Below are positions 51,967 through 61,414 of a stretch of DNA of 64,000 bases, one piece after another. Position 1 is the stretch's first letter. Every line of letters begins with the position of its first letter. Source of the stretch: Aurantibacillus circumpalustris (GTDB lineage Bacteria > Bacteroidota > Bacteroidia > B-17B0 > Aurantibacillaceae); the NCBI RefSeq assembly GCF_029625215.1, contig NZ_CP121197.1, positions 1,178,001 to 1,242,000 on the forward strand, read 5' to 3'. A program made the translations under genes and the position numbers. Under the pieces are notes generated by a model. The model saw only the letters and a list, made by a program, of their open reading frames with translations, was not told the DNA's origin and did not search any database.

Positions 51967-53796
51967 ATGTCGATAAACACAATAGCACTTTTACCCGATC
52001 ATGTTGCAAATCAAATTGCTGCCGGTGAGGTGGTACAACGACCTGCAAGTGTGGTAAAGGAGCTGCTGGAGAATGCCATTGACGCGGGCGCAACGTATAT
52101 TAAACTCATTATAAAAGACGCTGGGAAAAGCCTTATTCAAGTCATTGATAATGGAAAAGGGATGAATCCTTTTGATGCACGCATGTGTTTTGAGCGCCAC
52201 GCTACTTCTAAAATAAATAAAGCAGATGATCTGTTCACCCTTACTACCAAGGGCTTTCGGGGTGAAGCGCTGGCAAGTATTGCAGCGATTGCGCAGGTAG
52301 AATTAAAAACAAAACAGGAAGAAGATTTAGTTGGTCAGCATATTGTTATGGAAGGTGGGAAAATGATTTCGCAAAGTGAATGTCAAACTCCAACCGGTAC
52401 ATCGTTTATTATTAAGAATTTATTTTACAACATTCCAGCGCGACGTAATTTTTTAAAGAGCGATCAGGTTGAACAAAAACATATTATTGATGAGGTGGAG
52501 CGGATTGCAATTCCACATACGAACGTACATTTCGTTTTGCAAAGTAACGGAAATGAAATCTTAAATCTGCCTCAAGGAAATTTGATGCAGCGCATAAAAT
52601 CTTTGTTGGGGAGTTATATTCAAAAAGAATTGGTGCAGATTAACGAAGACACTTCTTTTGTAAAAATAGCAGGCTACGTGAGCCTTCCGGGCTCTGCTGT
52701 AAAAACAAAAAAAGAACAATATTTTTTCGTAAACAATCGCTTCGTAAAAAACCCTTTCTTAAATCATGCTATTTATGAAGCCTATAAAGAACTGATTAGT
52801 TTTCAATCGCACCCTAAATATTTTATTTTTTTAGAACTCGATCCCAAGCACATTGACATTAATATTCATCCAACAAAAACAGAGGTAAAATTTACTGACG
52901 ACAAAACTGTGTACATGCTTTTGCTAAGTTCGATTAAACGAGCCCTGGGAAAAGCAAATGTTTCTCCTTCGCTCGATTTTGAATCAGAAACTGGTATTCA
53001 ACATGAAAATGCGGAAGTTGGAAAAGTATACACGCAACCAAAAATAAGTTATAATACAAATTACAATCCATTTCACTCTCCGGCTTCTAATGCTGGTAAT
53101 CCAGCTTTAGAAAAAGCAAATAAGCAAAACTGGGAAAGTATGTTTGAAGGATTTAAAAATAATACCGAAACCGTTATGGCAGCTCCAGAGCAAGAACAAC
53201 AGCTCATGGAAGAAATAAAAAAGGAGTCTATTGACTTCAGTGTATTTCAATTGAACTTCAAGTACATCATTACGGCTTATAATCAAAACGTAATGATCGT
53301 TGACCAACAGAGGGCTCACGAGCGCATTGTATACGAACATTACATGAATTCGAAAAAAGAAAACAGTGTTCCGTCGCAACAATTGTTATTTCCCGAACAA
53401 ATTGAGATGAGTGCAAATGACTTTTCATTAGTAAAAGGTTTGCTCGATGAATTTAAGTTTTTAGGATTTGAATTTGAAGTGTTTGGTAAAAATAGTATTG
53501 TAGTAAATGGTACCCCGGCCGACATGCAAGACTTTAATGTTGTACAAACTATCGAGGGAATAATCGAAACTTATAAATTAAACACCATCGATGCAAAAGT
53601 TGAAAAGAAAGATAATTTGTGCCGAGCCATTGCAAAAAATATTAGCATTAAATATGGCAAAGCACTTGAACAAGAAGAAATGAAATTGTTACTCAATCAC
53701 CTCATGCAGTGTGAAAACCCTTTGTATACGGCTAATGGCAAGGTGGTGATGATGAATGTAGAGTATAACGATGTAGAACGTTTTTTTAAAAAGTAA
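51967..53796 (+). CDS. mutL: DNA mismatch repair protein MutL
   Basis: 609-residue mismatch-repair ATPase. The GHKL ATPase domain carries IAAGEVVQRPASVVKELLENAIDAGAT (motif I, Glu and Asn), DNGKGM (motif II) and TKGFRGEALASI (motif III). The transducer domain runs to about 330, with the conserved HPTKTEVKF near residue 300. A Pro/Asn-rich linker separates the C-terminal dimerisation domain (about 420-609). The endonuclease motif position reads DQQRAHERIVYE (Asp446) in place of the canonical DQHA(x)2E(x)4E, and the CPHGRP-type motif near the end is replaced by TANGKV. The nicking site may therefore be altered. It overlaps the rhomboid gene by one base. Confidence 0.95.
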   Translation: MSINTIALLPDHVANQIAAGEVVQRPASVVKELLENAIDAGATYIKLIIKDAGKSLIQVIDNGKGMNPFDARMCFERHATSKINKADDLFTLTTKGFRGEALASIAAIAQVELKTKQEEDLVGQHIVMEGGKMISQSECQTPTGTSFIIKNLFYNIPARRNFLKSDQVEQKHIIDEVERIAIPHTNVHFVLQSNGNEILNLPQGNLMQRIKSLLGSYIQKELVQINEDTSFVKIAGYVSLPGSAVKTKKEQYFFVNNRFVKNPFLNHAIYEAYKELISFQSHPKYFIFLELDPKHIDINIHPTKTEVKFTDDKTVYMLLLSSIKRALGKANVSPSLDFESETGIQHENAEVGKVYTQPKISYNTNYNPFHSPASNAGNPALEKANKQNWESMFEGFKNNTETVMAAPEQEQQLMEEIKKESIDFSVFQLNFKYIITAYNQNVMIVDQQRAHERIVYEHYMNSKKENSVPSQQLLFPEQIEMSANDFSLVKGLLDEFKFLGFEFEVFGKNSIVVNGTPADMQDFNVVQTIEGIIETYKLNTIDAKVEKKDNLCRAIAKNISIKYGKALEQEEMKLLLNHLMQCENPLYTANGKVVMMNVEYNDVERFFKK

Positions 53797-54650
53797 TGAA
53801 CTTTAATAATCAATATAGACCTGGTGGTTTTGGTGGTTTGCCTGTAGTTACCAAAAATATTATCATCATAAACGTTATACTTTATCTGGCAACCGTTCTT
53901 GCGGAAAGCAGAGGAATAGATTTAGTAAAATACCTTGGTTTGCATTATTTTACGGCACCAGACTTTAGGCCGCATCAATTTGTTACCTACATTTTTATGC
54001 ACGGAAGTCTTATGCATATTTTTTTCAATATGTTTGGAGTATACATTTTTGGTCAGGTGTTAGAACAAGTGTGGGGGCCAAAACGTTATTTAATTTTTTA
54101 TATTTTAACTGGCTTTGGAGCGGCTTTAGCGCAGTACATCGTTATTTATTTTTCGGTGAGTGACCTGGTTCAGTCTATTGATTTGGTTCAAACTAATTTG
54201 AGCGATAAAACATTTACAGAATTATTTAATTCAAGGGACTTTAGTGCGCGTATTTCTCGCGAGTTTATTCCTGATTATGAAAGTTTTGTGAATCAATATA
54301 ACGCAGCGCTAAATGACGGCTCGCCGCGCGCTATGGCATTGGCTTCACAGTTTCTTCTGGATTACAAACATCAGTTTTTAAATTCACAAGTAATTATTGG
54401 CGCCTCTGGATCTTTGTTTGGCTTATTAGGAGCCTTTGGGATGTTGTTTCCAAACAGAGAATTGTATTTGTATTTTTTCATTCCAGTAAAAGCAAAGTGG
54501 TTGGTCATTGGATACGGCGCCATTGAATTATTTTCAGGTTGGAAAAATGATCCGCTTGATAATGTAGCGCATTTCGCACACATTGGTGGTTTAGTAATTG
54601 GTGTTATTCTCGTTTTAATATGGAGAAGAGATAGAAATAATTTTTATTAA
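53796..54650 (+). CDS. Rhomboid family intramembrane serine protease
   Basis: 284-residue protein with six transmembrane helices. The catalytic Ser204 lies in GASGSLFG and the catalytic His262 in AHFAHIGG. The loop-1 motif around VWGPKRYL and HGSLMHIFFNMFGVYIFG is conserved. An insertion of about 75 residues (about 125-200) lies between helices 3 and 4 and is larger than in GlpG. The start overlaps the mutL stop by one base. A second rhomboid gene follows after 7 bases. Substrates unknown. Confidence 0.93.
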   Translation: MNFNNQYRPGGFGGLPVVTKNIIIINVILYLATVLAESRGIDLVKYLGLHYFTAPDFRPHQFVTYIFMHGSLMHIFFNMFGVYIFGQVLEQVWGPKRYLIFYILTGFGAALAQYIVIYFSVSDLVQSIDLVQTNLSDKTFTELFNSRDFSARISREFIPDYESFVNQYNAALNDGSPRAMALASQFLLDYKHQFLNSQVIIGASGSLFGLLGAFGMLFPNRELYLYFFIPVKAKWLVIGYGAIELFSGWKNDPLDNVAHFAHIGGLVIGVILVLIWRRDRNNFY

Positions 54651-54657
54651 AAACTGA

Positions 54658-55485
54658 ATGGACTTTTTAAAAAACATAAAAGATAATTTTCAAAAACAAG
54701 GGGTTTTAACACAAATCATTATTATTAATGTGGCTGTTTTTTTAACAGTTAACATTGTAGGAAATGTTTCTCACTTAAACCTCCTTCAATATCTAGCGCT
54801 GCCTATAGGCGCTCAAGTATTCTTATTCAAATTTTGGACACTATTCACATACATGTTTACGCATGCAGGATTAGGACATATATTTTGGAACATGGTTTTA
54901 TTTTATTTTATGTCGCAAGTATTTTTCACCATCATGGGGCAGAAAAAATTACTTTACTTATATGTGATGAGTGGGGTTAGCGGCGGTGCACTTATGCTCA
55001 TTTTAGGTTTAATTTTTCCTGAGCAATTTCAGTACGCTTCTTTAATTGGCGCTTCTGCGGCTGTAATGGGTGTTGGAGCAGTTATGGCAGTTTATTCACC
55101 AAATTATAAAGTTTATTTGTTTGGCATGTTTGAACTTTCGTACAAATTCTTTTTTCTTGGCGTTTTTGTTTTAAACACAATTATTGATCTATCAGAAAAC
55201 ACAGGAGGAAAAATTTCTCATATTGGTGGAACACTATTTGGCTTGATTTATGGTTATTATTTGAAACAAGGGATCGATCTTTTTAATATTTCACTCAAGG
55301 CAAAACAAAAACACAATTTAAAAGTTGTGAGTCGAAGCGGTTCTTACAGCGAGTCATCAGCCAGTAAAAAGACAAGTGAAGAACATACCATGGATGAATT
55401 ACTAGATAAAATCTCAAAAAGTGGTTATGATAGTTTAACGAAAAATGAAAAAGATGAGTTATTTAGACTGTCGCAAAAAAAGTAG
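54658..55485 (+). CDS. Rhomboid family intramembrane serine protease with C-terminal tail
   Basis: 275-residue protein with six transmembrane helices. The active-site motif is GASAAVMG (Ser133) with partner His188 in SHIGG. HAGLGHIFWNMVLFYF is the conserved helix-2 block. Its second glycine of GxSG is Ala, a change tolerated in some active rhomboids. After the last helix a cytosolic tail of about 65 residues ends in a small helical module (MDELLDKISKSGYDSLTKNE...LFRLSQ) found in Bacteroidota rhomboids. The gene follows the first rhomboid by 7 bases, so both are made together. Substrate unknown. Confidence 0.9.
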   Translation: MDFLKNIKDNFQKQGVLTQIIIINVAVFLTVNIVGNVSHLNLLQYLALPIGAQVFLFKFWTLFTYMFTHAGLGHIFWNMVLFYFMSQVFFTIMGQKKLLYLYVMSGVSGGALMLILGLIFPEQFQYASLIGASAAVMGVGAVMAVYSPNYKVYLFGMFELSYKFFFLGVFVLNTIIDLSENTGGKISHIGGTLFGLIYGYYLKQGIDLFNISLKAKQKHNLKVVSRSGSYSESSASKKTSEEHTMDELLDKISKSGYDSLTKNEKDELFRLSQKK

Positions 55486-55584
55486 TATCTATCATCCATA
55501 AAAGTAGAAGCATCGAATTGTTAATAATTCCACTTACACTTTTAATGATAATTGTTGTTATTATTTTATATTAGTGAGCCCTAA

Positions 55585-57162
55585 ATGAAAATAAAATACG
55601 CGGCCATACTTATTATCTTGTTTTTGAACTGCGTTTCTTTGTTTTCGCAACCTGCAAAATTTTTGCATATAGAGGATGCCGATGAGCATCTTAAGCATGG
55701 AAATTATTTGAGTGCTATTCCTGTTTACCAAAATGAGTTAAAAAAGGATCCGGATAATACAAAGGTTAAACATAAACTTGGACTTTGTTATTTAAACACG
55801 CGCATAAGCAGAGAAGATGGGGTTATCATGTTAGAAGCAGCTTCCAGGGATCCTAAAATAACGGAAGACATCTGGAAAGATTTAGGAAAAGCGTATAGTT
55901 TGACTAATAAACTAGAAGACGCTATTTCAGCTTATGAAAAATTCGCTGAGCTAAAACCGAAGCAAGCATCTGAAGTGGATATATATATTACCCAGTGTAA
56001 GAATGCAATAAAAATGATGCAAAAACCCAGCCATGTTACTTTTCAGAATCTTGGAAAAGAAATTAATAGTGATGAGCCGGACTACTATCCGTTTATAGAT
56101 AAAGATGAAATGTATTTGGTTTTCACATCTCGTAGGAAGGAAAATATTGGTGGAAAAAAAATCGAGATCGACGGTTATCGTAGTAGTGATATTTATCAAA
56201 GCATTATTGATGCTAACGGTAACTGGACAACCGCAAAAAATGCAGGGCGGGGAGTTAATACGAATTTGGACGAGCAGGTTACAGGCTTAAAGTCTGATGG
56301 ATTAGAAATGTATGTTTATTGGGATCACATTGATAAATATGGCGACCTGTATATCGCGGGCCGTAATGATAGAACAGTTGATTTTGGAAAGGCAAAAACT
56401 GTTGGGAGCCCTGTTAACGATAAAATTGAAACAAGTGGTTGTGTAAGTGAGGACGGCAGCATTCTTCTTTTCGCAAGAAGAGATAAAATTTCTGATAACA
56501 GTGACTTATACATGAGTCGCATGTTACCTAGCGGCAATTGGGGTGTTCCGCAAAAGTTACCTGAAATTATTAATTCCCTTTATAATGAAGATTTTCCTTA
56601 TTTATCCTATGACGGCCAAACTCTCTATTTTTCGAGTGACAATCCAAACTCTATGGGAGGACACGATTTATTTAAAACCAATTGGAATCAAAAAACAAAT
56701 GAATTTTCAAAGCCGCAAAATTTAGGTTACCCAATTAACTCGACGGACGATGACAAGAGTATTTGTGTTACAAGTGATAACCGTTTGGCATACGTGAGTT
56801 CTTTCCGTCCAAATGGGTTTGGAGATTTAGATATCTATAGAATAAAATTTGATGACGCTGAGCCGGTAAGTGTAATATATACAGGTCAGTTTTATATGGG
56901 AGATACTATTGCTTCAAAACAACCAAAAAAATATAGTATAGAAATAATTGTTACGAATGTAGCCACCAATTATGAGTACACATTTATACCTCACACAAAA
57001 ACGGGCCACTACATGATGGCAATGCCAGCAGGGAAATATAAGTTAACAGCACAATCAACCGGATTTATTACTTACACCGAAGATATTACGGTAAGTGACA
57101 TGGGGAAAATAAACATGGAGCGTAATAAAAACATCGTTCTAAAGAAAGTCAAGAAAAAATGA
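55585..57162 (+). CDS. PorE-like protein without OmpA domain: TPR, PD40 propeller, CRD
   Basis: 525-residue exported protein. Signal peptide about 1-21 (ends LFSQ). TPR-like helices at about 30-150 (KHGNYLSAIPVYQNELKKDPDN, IWKDLGKAYSLTNKLEDAISAYEKF). A PD40/WD-like propeller at about 160-425 (EMYLVFTSRRKE, SEDGSILLFARR, YDGQTLYFSSDNPNSMGGHDLF, LAYVSSFRPNGFGDLDIY). A carboxypeptidase-regulatory-like domain at about 435-525. The order matches the protein at 39529-41985 but lacks its linker and OmpA domain. It may be a partner of a PorP/SprF-type protein or a periplasmic scaffold. It is separated from the rhomboid by 99 bases and followed by pirin. Confidence 0.8.
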   Translation: MKIKYAAILIILFLNCVSLFSQPAKFLHIEDADEHLKHGNYLSAIPVYQNELKKDPDNTKVKHKLGLCYLNTRISREDGVIMLEAASRDPKITEDIWKDLGKAYSLTNKLEDAISAYEKFAELKPKQASEVDIYITQCKNAIKMMQKPSHVTFQNLGKEINSDEPDYYPFIDKDEMYLVFTSRRKENIGGKKIEIDGYRSSDIYQSIIDANGNWTTAKNAGRGVNTNLDEQVTGLKSDGLEMYVYWDHIDKYGDLYIAGRNDRTVDFGKAKTVGSPVNDKIETSGCVSEDGSILLFARRDKISDNSDLYMSRMLPSGNWGVPQKLPEIINSLYNEDFPYLSYDGQTLYFSSDNPNSMGGHDLFKTNWNQKTNEFSKPQNLGYPINSTDDDKSICVTSDNRLAYVSSFRPNGFGDLDIYRIKFDDAEPVSVIYTGQFYMGDTIASKQPKKYSIEIIVTNVATNYEYTFIPHTKTGHYMMAMPAGKYKLTAQSTGFITYTEDITVSDMGKINMERNKNIVLKKVKKK

Positions 57163-57233
57163 AAGACTGGTTAAGACATTAAACAAATTTCTTGTGTAAA
57201 TGTTATTCTTTACAAATTCTTAAATCGCATACA

Positions 57234-58211
57234 ATGGATAGAAAAGATTTTATAAAAAAAGGAACGCTGAGTGCTTTTTTTCTTGGCGTATCTTCTGCCT
57301 TCGGTAATGTTATAAGTAGTGCTATAAAAGGTGGCAACAAATACCGTGGCATAGAAGGTGTTTTTTCACCAACCAATACGCACATGGTAGGAGATGGATT
57401 TAAGGTGATGAATTTCTTTCCAAACGGCAAAGGATTTGAAGAACGTATGAGTCCGTTTTTTTTATTAGATTTTAATGCTGAGGTTAATTTTCCACCTTCA
57501 GAAATTTCAAGAGGTGTGGGTGTTCATCCTCATAGAGGAATTGAAACAATTACCTTTGCTTATAAAGGAAGTGTGGCGCATCATGACAGCGCTGGTAACA
57601 GTGGGGTAATTAATCCGGGCGATGTGCAGTGGATGACTGCAGGCGGAGGGGTGCTTCATAAAGAATATCACGAAAAAAATTTTGATAAAGTAGGTGGAGC
57701 TTTTGAAATGGTGCAGTTGTGGATTAACCTTCCTAAAAAACACAAAATGGTTCCGCCAAAATATCAAAGTATTTTACATAAACATAAACCTAAAATTGAT
57801 CTTCCAAAAAACATGGGATCGGTGCATGTTGTTGCGGGAGATTTTCTGGGCATCAAAGGTGTTGCTTCTGTTTATTCTCCAGTTCATATTTATGACTTTC
57901 ATTTAAATCCAACTGGAGAAATAAATTTTTCATTGCCTGCGAATTTTAATTCAGCGATTTTAGTCATTGATGGTGGTATAACATTGAATGAAAATATAGA
58001 AGTTGCCGAAAACCATTATGTTCAATTTAAAAATGAAGGTGGTGAAATTCATATCAGGGCTTCTAAAAAAAGTATTTTACTTGTATTAAGTGGTGAGTCT
58101 CTCAACGAACCTTACGTTAGCTACGGACCATTTGTAATGAACACCGAGGCAGAAATTAAACAAGCCATTGAGGATTATAATAATGGGAAGTTTGGTTTTT
58201 TGGCAGACTAA
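57234..58211 (+). CDS. Pirin family protein with export-like leader
   Basis: 325-residue bicupin. I take the ATG at 57234 as the start; an upstream TTG at 57192 adds residues without homology. The N-terminal MDRKDFIKKGTLSAFFLGVSSAFGN resembles a twin-arginine-type leader, with Arg-Lys instead of Arg-Arg followed by a hydrophobic stretch. The pirin metal site is intact: HPHRGIET gives two His, and VLHKEYHE gives His and Glu. Pirins bind Fe and can have quercetinase activity, normally in the cytosol, so an exported form would be unusual. Its stop codon abuts that of the convergent permease gene. Confidence 0.88.
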   Translation: MDRKDFIKKGTLSAFFLGVSSAFGNVISSAIKGGNKYRGIEGVFSPTNTHMVGDGFKVMNFFPNGKGFEERMSPFFLLDFNAEVNFPPSEISRGVGVHPHRGIETITFAYKGSVAHHDSAGNSGVINPGDVQWMTAGGGVLHKEYHEKNFDKVGGAFEMVQLWINLPKKHKMVPPKYQSILHKHKPKIDLPKNMGSVHVVAGDFLGIKGVASVYSPVHIYDFHLNPTGEINFSLPANFNSAILVIDGGITLNENIEVAENHYVQFKNEGGEIHIRASKKSILLVLSGESLNEPYVSYGPFVMNTEAEIKQAIEDYNNGKFGFLAD

Positions 58212-60626
58212 TTATTCATACTTCAATGACTTAACAGGATTGCTGAAAGCTGATTTTAAAGCATGAAATAAAACAGTTCCAAGTGCTATCGTTATTCCGG
58301 CAAGGGCAGAAAATATAAAGGCCCAAAGACTTATGTTTATTCTGTAAGCAAAATTATTTAACCAGTTGTTCATTATAAACCAGGTTAGGGGCCAAGAAAT
58401 TAGCGCGGAAATAAAAACAAGTTTCAAAAATTCTTTTGACATAAGATTAATTAGCGAATAAATTGGTGCGCCCAAAACTTTTCTTATTCCAATTTCTTTT
58501 GTGCGTTGCTCTGCGGTGAATGAAGCCAGCGCAAAAAGCCCCATACATGCAATAAAAATAGCTAAGACGGAAAAGTAACCAACGAGTTTCGCAAGATTAT
58601 CTTGTGATTTGTATAGCTTTCCTAAGTTTTCATCCATAAAAAAATACTCGAATGGATATTCCTGAGAAAACTCATTCCATTTTCCTTCAATAAATTTTAT
58701 TGTGTTTTTTACATCTTTTGGTAGGATACGAATTATAATATACTTTGTCCAATAAATTTTGTTGCGTTTATCTGCAAGATCTAAAACAAATGGACCTACG
58801 GTTTCTTTGAGTGAAACAAAGTTAAAATCTTTTGCTACACCAATTACGCGCTCGTGACCACTCGGAGTGAAAAATTGTTTACCCAGAGCATTGTGAGGCT
58901 CTCCCCAGCCAAGGTGTTTCACCATGGCCTCATTAATAATTACCGATAATGAATCGTCACTTTTTATATTTTTATCAAAGGCTCTGCCGGCGACTAGTTT
59001 TATGTTGAGTGTTTGAACAAAATCAGGGCTCACAATTAAAGAAGGAAAATAAATCCATGTTTTATTTGGTGCCATTCCCTCGTAATTGTATTCATGTGTG
59101 TTATGACTTGCGCCGAGAATGTCGTTCATTGTTGCAATGTTTATGATTTTACCACTAGAACGTAGTTCTTCCGAAAAAGGAATGTACGCTTTTGCCATTG
59201 GTGGTCGAACAGGTAAAACGATTACTTGATCTTTTTTGAAACCAAGATCTGCACTTCGCAAATACTTTAGTTGTTGGTAAATTATGATTGTACCGATTAT
59301 TAAACCTAAAGAGATGGCAAACTGTATGACTACCAAACTTTGCCGAAACAATTTGCTATTTTTTCCAAGACTAAATGCTCCTTTTAAAACATTTATTGGT
59401 TCGAAAGCTGATAAAAATAAAGCCGGATAAATTCCAGAAACAAGTCCTACTATAATCGTCACCACCATTAACAGCGATGCGTTTTTCCAATTAAAAAACA
59501 GGATAACCGACAGGTTCTTTCCAGAAAAAGAATTAAATAACGGCATTAATACTGCGACTAATCCAAACGCAAGGATCAGCGCAAAAAAACTAAGCAAAAG
59601 AGATTCTCCTAAAAATTGTTGAATTAATTGAGATTGGTAAGAGCCAAATACTTTCCTCATTCCAACCTCCTTGGCACGATTTGTAGAACGTACGGTAGAC
59701 AGATTCATAAAATTTATGCAGGCAATGATGAGAATAAAAATTCCAATAGCAAAAAAAATGAAAATATCTGATTTGTCAGCATTTGGTTCGAGTTCGTAAT
59801 CTAATTTAGAAGTTAGATGTATGTCACCTAGTTTTTGAAGATACAACCTCGCTTGAGGAATAATAAAGTCAGGAAAGTATTTTTTGATAAATGAAGGAAA
59901 TTGTTTTTCGAGCTCTTCAGGGGAGACACCTTCTTTTAGTAAAATATAGGTCCAACAAGGATTCCAGACCCAGTTCTTAGAACCGATGTTAGGACCTATA
60001 AGTGCTTTTAGTGTAGAAAACGAAATAAGGCAATCGAAATGTATGTGAGATTGTGCGGGCATTTTTGCGAAGACGCCGTTCACCATTAATTCGACTTTGC
60101 CGTCATATTTAATAATTTTTCCAAGAGGATCTTGATCGCCAAAATATTTTTCTGCAAGTTCTTGTGATAAAACAATTGAGTTAACTTCACTCAATGCTTT
60201 TTCTGGATTTCCAATTAAAAGTGGAAAATTGAATACACGAAACAAAGTAGAGTCTGCAAAAAAAGTTTTTTTCTCATTAAACTTAATATCCTGGTACTGT
60301 AAGGTATGGCTCGCCTCCTGAAAATTAAAAAATCGCACAGCTTGCTCAACAAGTTGCGGATAGTCATTAAGAACAGCCTGTGCAACCGGAAAGGGCTGGC
60401 TGCACGAGTTTTCACCTTGACCTTCTTCCGCATCCAGTTTTTCGCACACACGGTATATTCTATCCTTTTTTGTGTGAAACGCATCGAAGGATAATTCATC
60501 TTTAACAAATAAAATTATTAAAGAAAAACAAGCAATGCCGATTCCGAGTCCGCAAATATTCATGATAGAATAAAACCTGCTTGTAAACAAATTTCGCAAA
60601 GAAATTTTTAGGTAATTTTTTATCAT
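58212..60626 (-). CDS. ABC transporter permease, MacB/FtsX type
   Basis: 804 residues from the ATG at 60626 (MIKNYLKISLRNLF, the usual start of this family); an in-frame ATG at 60641 would add five residues. A transmembrane helix at about 20-40 is followed by a MacB-type periplasmic domain (about 45-245). FtsX-like core helices lie at about 285-420 with MRKVFGSYQSQLIQQFLGES, and a second helix near 430-450 is followed by a second periplasmic domain (about 455-670). The last three helices lie at about 680-800 with GIRKVLGAPIYSLINLMSKEF. The duplicated layout is common in Bacteroidota. It works with the adjacent ATPase; export or lipoprotein/peptide efflux is the likely role. Confidence 0.92.
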   Translation of the reverse strand: MIKNYLKISLRNLFTSRFYSIMNICGLGIGIACFSLIILFVKDELSFDAFHTKKDRIYRVCEKLDAEEGQGENSCSQPFPVAQAVLNDYPQLVEQAVRFFNFQEASHTLQYQDIKFNEKKTFFADSTLFRVFNFPLLIGNPEKALSEVNSIVLSQELAEKYFGDQDPLGKIIKYDGKVELMVNGVFAKMPAQSHIHFDCLISFSTLKALIGPNIGSKNWVWNPCWTYILLKEGVSPEELEKQFPSFIKKYFPDFIIPQARLYLQKLGDIHLTSKLDYELEPNADKSDIFIFFAIGIFILIIACINFMNLSTVRSTNRAKEVGMRKVFGSYQSQLIQQFLGESLLLSFFALILAFGLVAVLMPLFNSFSGKNLSVILFFNWKNASLLMVVTIIVGLVSGIYPALFLSAFEPINVLKGAFSLGKNSKLFRQSLVVIQFAISLGLIIGTIIIYQQLKYLRSADLGFKKDQVIVLPVRPPMAKAYIPFSEELRSSGKIINIATMNDILGASHNTHEYNYEGMAPNKTWIYFPSLIVSPDFVQTLNIKLVAGRAFDKNIKSDDSLSVIINEAMVKHLGWGEPHNALGKQFFTPSGHERVIGVAKDFNFVSLKETVGPFVLDLADKRNKIYWTKYIIIRILPKDVKNTIKFIEGKWNEFSQEYPFEYFFMDENLGKLYKSQDNLAKLVGYFSVLAIFIACMGLFALASFTAEQRTKEIGIRKVLGAPIYSLINLMSKEFLKLVFISALISWPLTWFIMNNWLNNFAYRINISLWAFIFSALAGITIALGTVLFHALKSAFSNPVKSLKYE

Positions 60627-60664
60627 TTTAGTTTTTGTCATTTTACAAATTAGATGCTAATCGT

Positions 60665-61339
60665 TTAATTCCTTACCTCCATTACAACTTCACCGTCTAA
60701 CAAATGAATGGTTCTATCAGCAAATGAAGCGTCGTGGTTAGAATGTGTTACCATAACAATTGTGGTTCCTGTTGCATTTAGTTCTGTCAATAAATCAAGC
60801 ACTTCATTTCCATTTTTGGAATCTAAATTTCCGGTAGGTTCATCGGCAAGAATTAATTTTGGTTTTGTAACGACGGCACGTGCAATTGCAACACGTTGTT
60901 GTTGTCCGCCGGATAATTGCTGTGGGAAATGATCTTTGCGATGAGCAATTTGCATACGCCGCATGATTGTTGTTACACGTTCTTTTATTTCAACTGAAGA
61001 AAGATCGTGGTATAAAAGAGGTAATTCTATGTTTTCTGAAACGGTTAGTTCGTCAATTAAATTAAAATTTTGAAACACAAAACCAATATTTTCTTTTCTA
61101 ATGTCTGCGCGTTTTTTTTCGGAGCGGTTGTACATTTGTTTATCATTTAACTTATACGAGCCACGGGTTGGTGTATCCAATAATCCAAGAATATTGAGAA
61201 GTGTAGATTTTCCACAGCCGGAAGGGCCCATGATGGCTACAAATTCACCTTCCATAATTTCGAGAGAGCGAATTCTTAGTGCTAGTGTTTCTAATTCATC
61301 AGTACGAAATAATTTTTTAAGATCTTCCAGTTTTATCAT
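60665..61339 (-). CDS. ABC transporter ATP-binding protein (LolD/MacB type)
   Basis: 224-residue ATPase. Walker A is GPSGCGKS (38-45), the Q-loop is NIGFVFQNFNL, the signature is LSGGQQQRVAIARA, Walker B is LILADEPTGNLD, and the switch His is in VMVTHSN. FRTDELETLALR near the N-terminus is typical of the MacB/LolD/FtsE group. It drives the neighbouring permease. It starts 57 bases from an inverted repeat (61396-61414) and follows the two-component genes by 133 bases. The permease gene begins 38 bases after its stop. Confidence 0.95.
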   Translation of the reverse strand: MIKLEDLKKLFRTDELETLALRIRSLEIMEGEFVAIMGPSGCGKSTLLNILGLLDTPTRGSYKLNDKQMYNRSEKKRADIRKENIGFVFQNFNLIDELTVSENIELPLLYHDLSSVEIKERVTTIMRRMQIAHRKDHFPQQLSGGQQQRVAIARAVVTKPKLILADEPTGNLDSKNGNEVLDLLTELNATGTTIVMVTHSNHDASFADRTIHLLDGEVVMEVRN

Positions 61340-61395
61340 TAGAGTTTACAATAGGTGAGTTAGTCACAAAGTAAACCAGACAAAATGAAATTCTA

Positions 61396-61414
61396 ATCCC
61401 CCGATTTAGGGGAT
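61396..61414. promoter_or_regulatory. Inverted repeat upstream of the ABC operon, candidate regulator site
   Basis: ATCCCC-CGATTTA-GGGGAT, two perfect 6-bp arms with a 7-base spacer, 57 bases upstream of the ATPase start. The position suits an activator site. I see no good sigma-54 -24/-12 element in the same gap, so the link to the neighbouring NtrC-type regulator is only a proposal. Confidence 0.35.
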
